A stretch of 64,000 nucleotides of DNA from Xenoacremonium recifei (Eukaryota > Ascomycota > Sordariomycetes > Hypocreales > Nectriaceae): contig WOFQ01000024.1 in assembly GCA_012184525.1 (NCBI GenBank), positions 434,001-498,000 on the forward strand, read 5' to 3'. Positions 1-10,440 of the stretch are shown piece after piece. Made by a program: the position numbers and the translations under genes. The notes beneath the pieces are model-generated. The model was given only the letters and a program-made list of their open reading frames with translations. It did no database searches and was not told where the DNA came from. Within the stretch, counting starts at the first letter, position 1, and each line of letters opens with the position of its first letter.

Positions 1-1
1 C

Positions 2-61
2 GCTTTCCACGGCGTCGAGGCGTCGGATACGCCCAACGAGGGTCAGGGCCAAGACATGTAG
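2..61 (+). CDS. 3' end of a protein gene entering from the left edge (partial)
   Basis: From base 2 a frame is open to a TAG at 59-61 and encodes a polar tail ending GQGQDM. No domain can be recognised in about 19 residues, so this is only a plausible C-terminus cut by the window edge. It could be chance, because a short open frame at an edge proves little. Confidence 0.3.
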   Translation, partial: AFHGVEASDTPNEGQGQDM

Positions 62-958
62 AGCCCGTCTAAGTCCTGAGTCGCCTCTTGAGTTTGAAAA
101 ATGGAGAGAAGGACAGGTGGGAGACTTGACAAAGTTGGAGAATGGCGTGGGCTAATGGGATAGGGGCTCTGAGGCTTGTCTTGGCTGAATTGTGTAATCG
201 TTTTTCTTTATTCTGTATTCTACGTAGACTAGGTAGGACAAGGAAACCGAGGATCTTTTGCAACAGGATGTGTTGTGATGCTTTAGCTTGAGTTGATATT
301 TGATTGATACTGCGATACTAAGGGGGTCTCAATCTTGACCAATATGTAAATCGTTGAGTTTGCACAACTCAGTCATTACAACTAGGATCAAAATTCCGAA
401 CAGATTCGACGTTTAACTTGGCTCAGCCCTAGGCTATTTAAAGTTATTACGGAGCCTGGGCGTGACACATCTGGAACGCTGGTCTTGCGCTTTGTTCCCT
501 GTCGGGGCTTCGTTTCAGACCTGATGCCCCGCGAGCCGGAAGAGGCCGAGGAGTTGAATGAAGCCTGCCGTAACATCGGCTCTTGCTACAGCTAGAATTA
601 GCATCTTTTGAGGATCGTCAAACGTTCTAGGGCTAGTCTCGAAGGCGAGATGGCCCTGGTAGCGAAACTCCAGGCTTGTCTCATCGTGAATCCCCTCAAC
701 AAGGGTACACAACGAGCTGGGCTCTTTTCTTCTTGACCGACTTCTTTTCCTTTTGTTTACTTCACGTCAACAAGCTTTCAAGCCTCATTTCACAAGTTTC
801 TTTTCTCTTCGTTAGTCTGCTGGACAGATTCATTTTTGATATCCCTTTTCGCGCGTTTTCAACCCATCAGCGGGCCTGATACTGAACTTGTCGTTTTTCC
901 CTTACATTCTATTTCATTGGAAAAGAAAATCAATTGTCTCTTTTGAGCTTATAACAAA
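62..958. other. Intergenic; upstream region of the GPI protein gene
   Basis: About 900 bases with no supported gene. Short open frames on both strands lack codon-like composition or recognisable motifs. The last 200 bases are pyrimidine-rich on the + strand, as often seen before fungal starts, and the ATG at 959 follows ataacaaa. Confidence 0.5.
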
Positions 959-1723
959 ATGGCGGTTCTGACAAGATGCCTCGCTCTTCTCTTGAGTCTG
1001 GAAGTTGCGTGGGCCCATCATCATCATCATGATACCACGCAAATTGGGTCGACCAGCGAAACAGCGTACGAACCCATCAGCCAAACATCAGAGTTCGAGT
1101 CGGCCCTCGAGACAAGTACAGAGGCAACTGAATTTCTCGAGACTTCAACATATGCTACGAGTTCTTGGAGCTCAGACGTGGTAAGTTATTGTATCCAATG
1201 TTGATCGAATAGACAACTGACAAGTAACTAGGCGACGGGCAGTTCCACGTCCAATCTTGAATCTTCGGCCACGGCCACGGCTACTGCTACTGCTTCCTCG
1301 GCTATCACAACTGCCGAAGCAATAAAGACACTCGGAAACGGCACGGTCATAACAACAAGTCTCCCGTGGTCTTCAGGAGTTACTACGGTACCTTCAATGA
1401 CCTCTGGTTCGGCTTGGATGGGGAGCAATCATACAAATGGTACGGCTAGCTGGACAAAAACTCATTCCTCGGGATCCTCTGGCGGTTCGTCTGGGAGTGG
1501 TAGCGGTAGAAACGCCAGCACAACTCAGGGCGGTCCTTCAACGTTCGCCAGTGTGATTGTCAGCGGCTCTTCAACCTTTACAGTCATTGAGACTGCGGGA
1601 GCCGCCAAGTCCTCAAGCACTGGGGCAGCCACTACAAGCACGCCGGCTTCATCGGGATCCCGGATGGCGCCGAGCATACTCACGGGGATAATGGGAATCA
1701 TTGGGGGGCTGCTGTTGCTCTAG
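959..1723 (+). CDS. GPI-anchored Ser/Thr-rich cell-surface protein with His5 mature N-terminus
   Basis: Predicted join(959..1180,1232..1723), 237 aa, with one 51-nt intron (GTAAGT...CTAG). Residues 1-19 form a signal peptide ending in the cleavage motif AWA. The next five residues are all His (20-24), so the mature protein would start HHHHHD. The rest is a Ser/Thr/Gly-rich stalk suited to O-mannosylation, with Asn-x-Ser/Thr sites. It ends in a small-residue stretch (SSGS) followed by a hydrophobic tail, which is the pattern of a GPI attachment signal. Likely location is plasma membrane or cell wall. No enzymatic domain is visible. It converges with the secreted chitinase downstream. Function unknown; an N-terminal poly-His could bind metal, but that is inference. 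Confidence 0.8.
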
Positions 1724-1970
1724 CCCCGTACTCAATAAGGATAAAAGACATTCAATATACTTACCTTGCTTTATTCACGGGTCTGGCTAGAACTAGAGAC
1801 AAGTTGCAGTAAACAAGTCAAAAGAAAAGGATATTTATATGGTCTCTAACTATGCAATTCCACACCAACGCCGGGATATCAAAAGAACTAGCCAAGACCG
1901 ACCCAAGAGGTATTTTCAGCTCCAGCAATGCAAAAAACAGACAAGAAATGAAGCCCATCTAGGACTAGAT

Positions 1971-3536
1971 TTACGCCATCTGGTTCTTGATGTTGTCGTA
2001 GGTGCTCGTGGGGTAGTTGAGGTTGTTCTTCGTAGTGTCCAGCGTGCCAACCTTCTTGCCCATGACCTTCATCAGACTGTTGGTGCCGGTCTTGTCACCG
2101 CTGGCCTCCCAGAAGAAAGCACCAGCCATGCCCTTAGTGCCGATGTACGTGGCCTTCCAGTTGGTGGAGGCAACGTTGTCGTAGGACACCAGCTCCTTGG
2201 TCGACGAGTCGTAGGACCAGGCGGCCTTTGTGTTGGAGTTGGTGCTGACGGTAGCTCCAGACTTGGGCAGTGTGTTGAAGTCGTAGGTACCGCCTCCGGA
2301 GAAGGTCTTGCCTAGGCCAGCAGTGTTGGAGAAGTATCGGCCGTATAGGGGCAGGCCTAGGGCGATCTTGCTGGCAGGGACACCGGCGGCAATATAGTCA
2401 TCGACAACGTCGTCGGTGTTAATGGGCGTAGAGTTGGGGTTGGCTGGGGAGGCGTAGAGGTTGCACTGGTCGCCGCTGTACGTAGACCAGGTACCAGCAT
2501 AGTCGTAAGCCATCAGGTTCCAGTGGCTAAGGTACGTGTTCATGCCCGAGAGGTTCATGATGTCGTAGTTAGCAGAGCCAGCAGAGGTCGCGACGGTCAG
2601 CAGGAAGGTGTAGCCGAGGCTGTGGTTCGTCGAGTACTGGGTCATCAGAGCGCGGATCTGCTTGAGGAGCAGCACGTAGTTGGCAGCCTCAGTTGCGTTT
2701 GCGGGGAACTCCCAGTCGATGTCCAACCCGTCGAAGCCCCAGTTGATCATCAGGCGGACAGCCGTGACAGCAAACTGCTTGCGGCCAGCGGCAGTGGACG
2801 CAACAGAGGGGAACATGGAGGAGTAGGACGAGCCGCCAATGGAGATGAGCGTCTTGAGGTTGCGGTTGGCCTGCTTCAGGAGGAAGAACTGCTTGACGGC
2901 GCCATAGACATTGGTGCCAGACTCGCTGGTGTCGTCGCCTGAGTAGGTCATCTGCTCATCAGCGTATGTGTCGGAAGACACTCTGCTCTGGTGTTAGTGG
3001 TTTTGCAATCATGACCATAAAAGTCGACGAGAAACCTACACAGTGCCGTCCGACTCAATGTTCGCAAAAGCATAGTAAACGTGCGTCAGCGAAGTGACAG
3101 GCAGGCTCTTCGGGTAGTAGCTGGAGTAGACACCCCTGAATCTCAATATGAGCATTGTATTCCACATGACAAGCTTAGATTCATTTGTTTCTTACCAGTT
3201 GGTGAAGTAGGCTCCGTTCTGGTAAGTCGTCGCTCGGGCGGTCAGGTTTGCGTCAGGGTCGTCCGAATCACGGGGTTGGAAGACAAGTTCCGTGTCTTCA
3301 GTTGTCGGTTCCGTGGGAGCCACCTCGATGGTGACATCGGCGTCCTGCTCTGCGACAGAGACTGCTGGCTCAGGAGAAAGGGTATCTCCGAGGGGCATCA
3401 CTTCAGGTTCAGGAGCGGCCTCGGCGTTGCGGCGAGCCAGAGCCTCGTGGAAAAGCTCATGGCTGTGGTGGTGGCGGCCAGGGGCTGCGAGCACGACGTT
3501 TGCCAGAAGCGGCAGCGCGGTAACAAGTCTAAGCAT
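1971..3536 (-). CDS. Secreted GH18 chitinase with N-terminal extension
   Basis: Predicted complement(join(1971..2982,3040..3135,3196..3536)), 482 aa, two introns. It hydrolyses beta-1,4-GlcNAc links in chitin, in wall remodelling or nutrition. Residues 1-18 are a signal peptide (ends VVLAAPG). An acidic, low-complexity segment of about 85 residues with a HHHSH patch follows. The GH18 barrel starts near residue 105 (GAYFTNWGVYSSYY). The catalytic signature DGLDIDWE gives D230, D233, D235 and the acid/base E237. NLMAYDYAG and FWEASGDK are also present, as in the ech42/Chit42 subgroup A family. There is no C-terminal chitin-binding module. The long segment between signal and barrel is longer than in classic Chit42 and may be a propeptide (RR at the end of LARR); this is inference. 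Confidence 0.92.
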
Positions 3537-6095
3537 CGTTGCTTAAGACCACAGGTCCGAGGAATGAAGCAAGTGTAAAAGAGTCTAGATGAATAAGTGT
3601 AAGTGGGAAGAATGCGCAGCGATGGTATAACAAAAGTCTTCTTATCCAATTGCGCAGATCTATCGCGGGGACAATGGCACCAGGCCTCGTGGAAGCTAAG
3701 ACAAGAAGACAAGAAACATGAAGAGACAAGAAAACGCGGGGAGTAGTTGGCAGACGGCGTCGGTCCTTTAGTATCGCGGGAAGGGCTTGAGGGTTCTTGG
3801 GATGGGCTGGGGAAGACGAGCGGACGTGACCAAATGACGTTTAGGGATAGCCTCCCTCAAGAATGAACGGAATCGGATAGTCAGACTTACGCAAGGAGGC
3901 TGGTATCTCGAGGAATCGAATTTCAGGGAGTGGTTGAGGATGCTAAAGATTGTAAGGGCTGACACTGGACTTAAAGAGAGTGGAACTGTCAAATCGACAG
4001 ACAGAAACGAAAGGTGGCCTGAAAGGAGCGTTAAGGAAAGTAACTTTTGAGGCTCAATTATGTGCAAAAGGCAAGCATCACGAAAGTTTGGCTCTTTAAG
4101 AGAGAGGCGCCGGCAGAGGAGGCGACGGGAGGCTTCGCTCCACACGGGGCTATCCATGATAAAAGGATAGAGCGCGTGCAGGGCCATGCCAGGCCAAGCC
4201 ATTGCAGGCACAACGTTGCAAACGGGTCCCCGGGAATGCAGTCTCATCTAGAATCGATGGTCTGCACACTAAGACCAGAAGGCATCGTGAGAGAGACGGG
4301 ACGAACGATGGTTGGTGTTGAGGCCGGGCTAGAGTAGCGCGCCAGGGGAGTCAGCCACTCAGGGGTATTTTTCCACGTGCAGGGGGGGTTGCGAGAGGAC
4401 CCCTTGGGCTAAGTCTAGACTAGTTCATAGATTCTGCTACCGCCATCGAGCCCAGCAATTTGGCCGGAATGGTAGAGGCTAATAGCAGTAGACTGTTCTG
4501 TTCAGCAGGTCCCGCGGCAGAGGTGACGAATCTCTTGTCTTGTGACGAGCTGACGAATGGACTTGGATCCAGAACTTGCCTATTTGCCTCTGTACAGAGC
4601 AGAGAGAGAGAGTCTAGACGCTGAGTGTCTACTTAGACGGGTCTTGCTGGACCCGGACCGGGGAGGCTGGTCCGTCTCGCCCAGCATACCGTCTCTGTCT
4701 CGCTCAGCCTTGTTCGGGGCCAGACGGGCACGGACAACTGAGACAGACAGGCCAGAATCGGGAATAAGCAACCCTCTCAGTCCCTTGCCCTCCAAGGCGG
4801 AAGGTCGCAGCAGGATGGAGGTGACAGGCCAGTTACCTTTTAGCCCCAGGCCCGACATCCGAAAGCAGGGGTTCTTTGCAAGGCGCCAAAGACTCGATTG
4901 CCCCTTGTCTTTAATAACTCCAACTTCTCGTCTAGACCTCGATCTGATCCTCTCGCGCGCTTCGCCGGCGCCACGGCCGAATAGGGCTTTAGCCGAGATT
5001 TGACTCCTGCAAACTCCGGCGGCGCGTGGAAGTATTAGAGTCAGGCAGAGAGAGAGACATGACATTGTTTGCCTTTGCCATGGCATTTCCCACCCGGTCT
5101 TTGCCTTGGCCAGTCGCGTCCCAGACCCGGTGCGGCAGATATTCACCTAGCAATAGTCGCGCCACTAGCCCAGCCCTCGGGCGATATCTCAGTGCATTCC
5201 AGCCCGCCACTTGCAACGCCACCCCTTTGTGCCAATCCATTGTTTCTGGCAATGGTCAAGTTCGCTAGCAGAGCCGCAGCCGAGACAGACCGCGCGGCCT
5301 AGCTGGGAGTTGTAGTGTAGCACGCCTCACCCGTGTGAATCTGCCAGCGCTAGGCATCGCGAGACTCAGCGCGGCTGAAGGACGACAACCCATGACATCG
5401 GTCGTTAAGCTTATAATCTGGGCTAAATAGAACTCGTCCGGCGGGCAAGGAGATTGCACCGACGCTGGGACGCGATCCTTCGACGCTTGGCAGGCAAAGC
5501 AGATGCAGACATCGATCGCCCTGAAACAAAATTGCATGTCGCCGGATGCTACGTCTTGGGAGAACAAAGCGGCCGAGAACCATGGCGGAGGTGCTGCTGT
5601 GCCGCCTCCGCGATGAATGAGCCCCGTTGCTCGCGATGGAGACATTTCGGCAGAATGGCATGACGGGAGTCTTGGCCAAGAAGCTCATCAAAGCGCTGCC
5701 GAGGTCGTCGATCATCGTAGGGTTTGAGACCTGCCACGAGCTTTACCACCAGGCTGGTTGGCGATGGTGCAAAAACGTGGCAGCGTAGATTTGAATGCTG
5801 ATCTGTGAAGGAAGATCAAAAGGGTTTCCAGTGGCTTGCCATGAGAGTTTCTACATTTGTAGAATTCCGAAGCCTCATCTTCTTCATCAAGGTAAACGCC
5901 AAAGACCGTGATGGTTTTTGTCTTTTCAATCTTGAAAGTAAACTGTAGTCGTAATATTCTCTCTGGAATTTCTTGGAGTAGTTGTTGGAAAATCAAGAGA
6001 GCAGAAGCGTTTGCGCCTGCTCAGTCTTCAAGAGCATTACAATGGCGAGCACAATATAGTATCAAGTAAACCGCCAATCTGTCAGCACACGAGAA
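3537..6095. other. Gene-poor stretch of about 2.5 kb
   Basis: No gene is supported. Open frames around 4557-5150 occur on both strands at once and have Arg/Ser/Pro-rich, motif-free translations, as expected of GC-rich non-coding DNA. A minus-strand frame at 5712-5996 (94 codons) has somewhat protein-like composition (ITVFGVYLDEEDE) but no family match. The 3537-3770 part is the chitinase promoter side. Confidence 0.5.
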
Positions 6096-6167
6096 TCCGG
6101 TATAGTGTAACGGTTATCATACCGCGTTTTCACCGCGGAGACCGGGGTTCGATTCCCCGTACCGGAG
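6096..6167 (+). tRNA. tRNA-Glu (anticodon UUC)
   Basis: A 72-nt cloverleaf. The acceptor stem TCCGGTA (6096-6102) pairs with TACCGGA (6160-6166). The anticodon stem CCGCG/CGCGG encloses the loop TTTTCAC, giving anticodon TTC, which reads GAA (Glu). The T arm is GGGGTTCGATTCCCC. G6167 is the discriminator base. No intron. The A box (TAGTGTAACGG) and B box (GGTTCGATTCC) needed for Pol III are present, and a T-rich run (cttttctttttgc) follows within about 20 bases as terminator. Confidence 0.96.
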
Positions 6168-7101
6168 TGGCTACCCTTTACTTTTCTTTTTGCTGTTGTT
6201 TCTGTCGTTCTTTTTGCTTTATATATTTCTCATGAATATCTTTTTTCATCCCAACTGTTCGGATAATGTCTTAATTGACCGTCGGATTGGTTACACAGCA
6301 TAATACCCGCTGGAATTAACTGTGATTGGCCAGTCAGATTGCCTCTTTGGGAAAGCATTTCTTACGTCTTCAATTGGCCCCCAAAAAGCCAGCAAAGCAT
6401 GCAACAGTCTGCTAAAACCAGGACTTGGTCTTGTGATTGTCTGGTTATCTCTACCGTGCTCTAAATGCCTCATTTTGGAGAATGGACAGCTCCAACCAGG
6501 CTCATCACAATCTCTCCTCGAGGCCAAGCATCCCCACAGGATCCCCAGTCTTCGAGAAGCCTCCCCGGATCTCAGCCACACTGACGGGAACCGATTAATA
6601 GGCATAGGGCTGGCTACTGGGAATAAAGCGGCTGCCTGGCTGTGATCGTCTTTCTCGTATTGCTCCGTCGGAGCCGAAGCGAAGCACAGCCAACACCATT
6701 CTCTGATTCGTCTCAGCTCCAACCAACCAATGACAGCTGTCCACTTGATCTTGTGAAATGGACCCCAATGAGGCGGAGATCCTGTCCAGGATGATCTCGT
6801 GCGTTGGTTCATGTCCAACGCCCAACAGTTGCCCGATGCTAGTTAGCGAGGGCTGAGATCCCTGTCTAGGCTGAGCGATAATGCCTACATAATCCAGCTG
6901 GCAAAACCACACCGGATTCCGTCATCGTCGAGGATCTTATCTCTCTACTGTTCTCGTGAGGGGTGATTTGCACTTCGAGAGGCTCGGCTCTGCTGCATTC
7001 AATGTATCTGTCGTGCTCTGTAGTTCCAAAGTGGCCGCCGTTTTCAACTCCTGTAAGACTACAACCTTAGATGCCCCAGGTGGTCGTCCAGAGCCGTCTT
7101 G
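6168..7101. other. Upstream region of the CorA-like gene, with probable lost N-terminal coding
   Basis: From 6893 a + strand frame is open to a TGA at 7100-7102. Its last 45 or so codons have a convincing protein character (ERLGSAAFNVSVV...). That frame abuts the transporter coding sequence in a different phase, so it may be the real N-terminus disrupted by a one-base shift. Between 6168 and 6890 I see no gene. Confidence 0.45.
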
Positions 7102-9181
7102 ATGTCCGGCCTCGTGCATCACGGGCTGGATCTCTTCAACTACGACCAGCGGATCAGCTCCCAACAGGTGCTCATCTCCAACCCTAAGACGCCTTCCAAC
7201 GTCGAGTACGACGAGTATGTGGTCTATAAGAAAGAGGAGGAATCGTCGCCGAGCTCGCTCAGGCCAGACGCCGGTACAGAATACGATGGTCATATAGCTC
7301 ACCACTTTACGCGGAACGATGCGCCTGGATCTGTGTTGTTAGATTTGGCCTTCCGTCAAGGGCATTTCCTGGATCGTGATGTGTGTGCCTCTACTCTTTA
7401 ATTACCGTTACCGTCACATCTCGCTGACCTATTTCAGGGTAACTTTCGTCCTCCAGACGAAAAGGACACCCAAACGGGTATGGAAGGTCGGATTCGGAGA
7501 GTGTAAGTCTCATGAGATATTGATGGAATATTACTGACATTTTGAAGCATCTGCTTCACGCGCAAGACCGGGCTCGAGGGCATGAAACCCATCCTTAGTA
7601 TGACACCTGAGGATGTTGCTGCCATGGAGCTTCATCCTGCGACGCTACAGTATGCGAATCGCGTGACCACAGAATCTCGGTTCTGGTCCAGGGATCGGAC
7701 ACAGTTGAGTGAGTGTTCGACAAGACGAGACTTGGTCATGACCGCTAACAACAGATACTAGGCATTATCCTCTCATTCTCCGAGATGCCAAAAACTCCCT
7801 GTGACTTCCTCTCCATGACCTACAATGTAAACACTCGCAACGCCACCATCCTTGTCCGCCAGTCATGGGAGCCCCGACGAAACAACCAAGACAACCTGGA
7901 CGAGTACGACCACCGCCTGGAATCATGCCGAGCTCACTGGGCACATCCCCTCGTCATGCCCGTCGTCCTCCTCCAAGTCCAGTTCATGCGGTGCGAGGAA
8001 GCCGTTGCTGATAACAGCGTCAACGTAGCCGCTCTCGAGAACGACGTTAGCAACATCGCCGGCTTCGACCTCCTCAACTTGTCTGAACCGCGTCGTCCGC
8101 TGCGGCGCCGCACCAACAGCAGTCTTCTCGGCGGACGCACGGCCTGGGGCCCAATGACCATGACGAACCTCATGAAGCGCGCCCACGAGGTGCTCAAGGA
8201 TAGCATCAAGCTGCTGGACACTATCCGCTGGATGGAGCGCGCGGTCAAGGTGCTGATCATTGCAGGGGATGAGCTCGCGGAGCGGATGGGCAGTTCGGTC
8301 CCCTTCGCGCAAGACTTCAGCATGTTGAGTCCAAGTGTGCTTGGGGAATGGGATAGGGGAGGCCCGCCGCCGGTGAGCCCAGTTCTCGCGCCGACGATAC
8401 CGAGGATCCGACTTTCCGAGGAAGAACAGACTGAAGGGGATAGTTTGGGAACACATTGGCATGAGATTCGGCAGTATCTTGACGGACTGTTGCGACTGTG
8501 CATGAGCTCCGAGACGGATAGACGCGTGAACGAGGCTCGATGCCGGGCTCAGATTGACATGGTGAGTTCTGCTACAACTAAACAGGGGGATGCAAAGCTT
8601 ATGCTCCCTAGATCTACAGTAAAATGGCCCAAGAAGACAACATCCTCAACGCCCGCATGGCCGTGGCCTCCTCTCGCGACAACTCCTCCATGAAGGCCCT
8701 CGCCGTTATTACGGCGGTCTTCCTCCCCGGCGAATTCCTCGCCTCGCTCTTCGGCATGTCCATGTTCGACTGGCTCGGGCCCGACAACTCCAACGGCTCC
8801 TTCGGCTCCAGCTTCGCCGTGTACTGGGCAACAGCAGTTCCGCTGACGGCCGTGATCCTGTTCATCTGGCGCGCCTGGTGGGTGACGCAGGACCGGTACT
8901 TCCGGCGACACTTGTCGCAGGAGTTGAGCGAGGAGCGGTTCTGGACGGCGGATGGGAAGCCACGGAGCTTGGAGCATGGGTTTGTGCATGATTTCTTCTA
9001 TTTGTCGGCGAGGAGGGAGGAGAAGGTGAAGAATGTGGATGAGTTGGAGCTGGAGATGGTTGATTCGATTATGAAGAGTAGTGTAGATGGTGGTTCGGGG
9101 GTTGTAAGTCAAAGGCAGAGGCAAATATTGGCGGCGAGGCAGTGGAGTGTGAGGCAGAGGGGGACGTCTGTGTCTGTATAG
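7102..9181 (+). CDS. CorA-like Mg2+ transporter family membrane protein
   Basis: Predicted join(7102..7380,7438..7502,7548..7708,7762..8561,8612..9181), 624 aa, four introns. The long N-terminal part is soluble, and the two C-terminal membrane segments lie near 464-484 and 500-520. Between them is GMSMFDW, the form in which many fungal CorA-like proteins carry the canonical GMN signature (G483-M484-S485). CorA proteins are pentameric divalent-cation channels, but substrate and membrane are unknown because GMN is altered to GMS. The charged tail after the second segment is about 95 residues. The ATG at 7102 is the first in frame, but the upstream frame looks coding, so the true protein may be longer or the gene frameshifted. 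Confidence 0.8.
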
Positions 9182-9430
9182 GAGAGAAGGGGGGTGGGGG
9201 GTGGTATGAGAGCTTCAAGATTTATGATCACGATTAATGAGTTACTGCATAGCTATACCACATAGTTACGATAGAGATGTATTAGATCAGTTTAGTCTAT
9301 TTATTTATTGCTGCAGTCGAGACTGTTCGACCACTGAAGTGGACAAAGAAATCTAATACTCCTTCAGATCATGAAAGGAGTAGTCGTTTCTCTGCCAGAA
9401 TCAAGAACAGCAGTGTCTAAGTATGCTAGG

Positions 9431-10108
9431 TTAGTAAGTTTCTCCCAGCAGGTCGTTTATGTCTACCACCAGCTCAGGCTCATCTCCCACCATGGTCTCA
9501 GACGAGTCGCTCCCGTCCTTAACCACAACACTCTCGTCGTCAGCCTCGGTACTCTTGGTCTCAGTCTCGAGACTCTCTTCCTTGGCCTCAAGGCTCTTTT
9601 TCTCAGCCTCGTCCATCTCTTCCTTGGCTTCAACACTTTTCTTCTCGGTTTCAACGCTCTTTTCTTCAGCCTCGCCGATCTCTTCCTTAGCTTCAATGCT
9701 TTTCTTCTCAGCTTCACCGATCTCTTCCTCGGTTTCAACGCTCTTTTTCTCAACCTCGCCAGTCTCTTTCTCCCCCTCAGAAACCATCGTAAGATCATCA
9801 ATGTCCTCATCGCCATCTTCGCCAGCCTTCATAGCCCCCGCCATTTTCATTCTCTCCGCCATCTTCAGCTTGCGCGCCTCCTCCCTTTCGTTCATCTTTT
9901 CCACTCGCTCGCGTACTTCTTCCAACCTCTTTCGAATCTCTTTAATGCGATCATTCGTCTTGGAGCAGTCGTGGCATTTGATCTCCACTTTGCGTGAGCG
10001 CATCACATCTGGGCGGCGGGCAATGCAGTCGTCGGTCTCGCAAGCCTTGACGAGACGTCCCCATTTGAAGTGGCCGCAAGTGAAGCCGATGCGGGCGTAT
10101 GTACACAT
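9431..10108 (-). CDS. Hypothetical Cys-rich/charged-repeat protein
   Basis: One exon, 225 aa, ATG at 10108. Residues 1-50 hold C2, C11, H13, C23, C28, C45 and C48, spaced like the small zinc-binding N-terminal module of many uncharacterised fungal proteins. Residues 52-95 are a highly charged, probable coiled coil. Residues 118-189 are an imperfect 7-residue tandem repeat of the form E-A-E-K-K-S-hydrophobic. The tail is acidic. No known family or function is recognised. The repeat makes several other frames open on both strands here; this frame is preferred because it has an ATG start and the Cys pattern. Confidence 0.6.
   Translation of the reverse strand: MCTYARIGFTCGHFKWGRLVKACETDDCIARRPDVMRSRKVEIKCHDCSKTNDRIKEIRKRLEEVRERVEKMNEREEARKLKMAERMKMAGAMKAGEDGDEDIDDLTMVSEGEKETGEVEKKSVETEEEIGEAEKKSIEAKEEIGEAEEKSVETEKKSVEAKEEMDEAEKKSLEAKEESLETETKSTEADDESVVVKDGSDSSETMVGDEPELVVDINDLLGETY
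9542..9757. repeat. About ten copies of a degenerate 21-bp tandem repeat
   Basis: On the minus strand each unit encodes seven residues such as EAEKKSI, EAKEEIG, EAEEKSV, ETEKKSV or EAKEEMD. The copies have drifted at the base level while keeping the Glu/Lys pattern, which indicates an old coding repeat rather than a recent microsatellite. Confidence 0.85.
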
Positions 10109-10440
10109 GTTGATGACTCTTGGGTTTTCGTGGGCCGGCTGGCAGTCAGTAGTCTATCTGGCAGAGTATAGGGGATCAGGAGGAGATAGTTGGGCTCAAG
10201 CTGTGCTCCATGGCCAGCGTCAGCTATATGATTCCCAGTGTGCATTGTGGACCAATGTTCTGTAAACTCTGTGGTTATGAAAGACAGTGACACTACCATC
10301 TTCAAAGAACACCATCGAACCAGTGCCTGGATGACAAACGGTATGTTGAACAAAGACTAAACGGTGCCTTAGCAACACTAAACAAACAACGAGACTAAAC
10401 ACGGTCAAGGCTCATTCACTTCCACGGACAGCTCAGTATT
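10109..10440. other. Intergenic, nothing recognised
   Basis: About 330 bases between the start of the repeat protein and the end of the HAD gene. No motif or conserved frame seen. Confidence 0.5.

Noticed and set aside
4557..5268. Overlapping frames of 148, 188 and 87 codons on both strands
   Set aside because: No motif, Arg/Ser/Pro-rich on both strands, no splice-supported extension; typical of GC-rich intergenic DNA.
5712..5996. 94-codon minus-strand frame with protein-like composition
   Set aside because: No recognisable family or splice partners, and the flanks are non-coding. Kept only as a remark in the gene-poor stretch.
9459..10265. 268-codon + strand frame rich in Ser/Phe/Leu
   Set aside because: Antisense of the Glu/Lys heptad repeat (GAG/AAG read backward gives CTC/CTT, and in another phase TCT). 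Only repetition of the sense repeat keeps it open.
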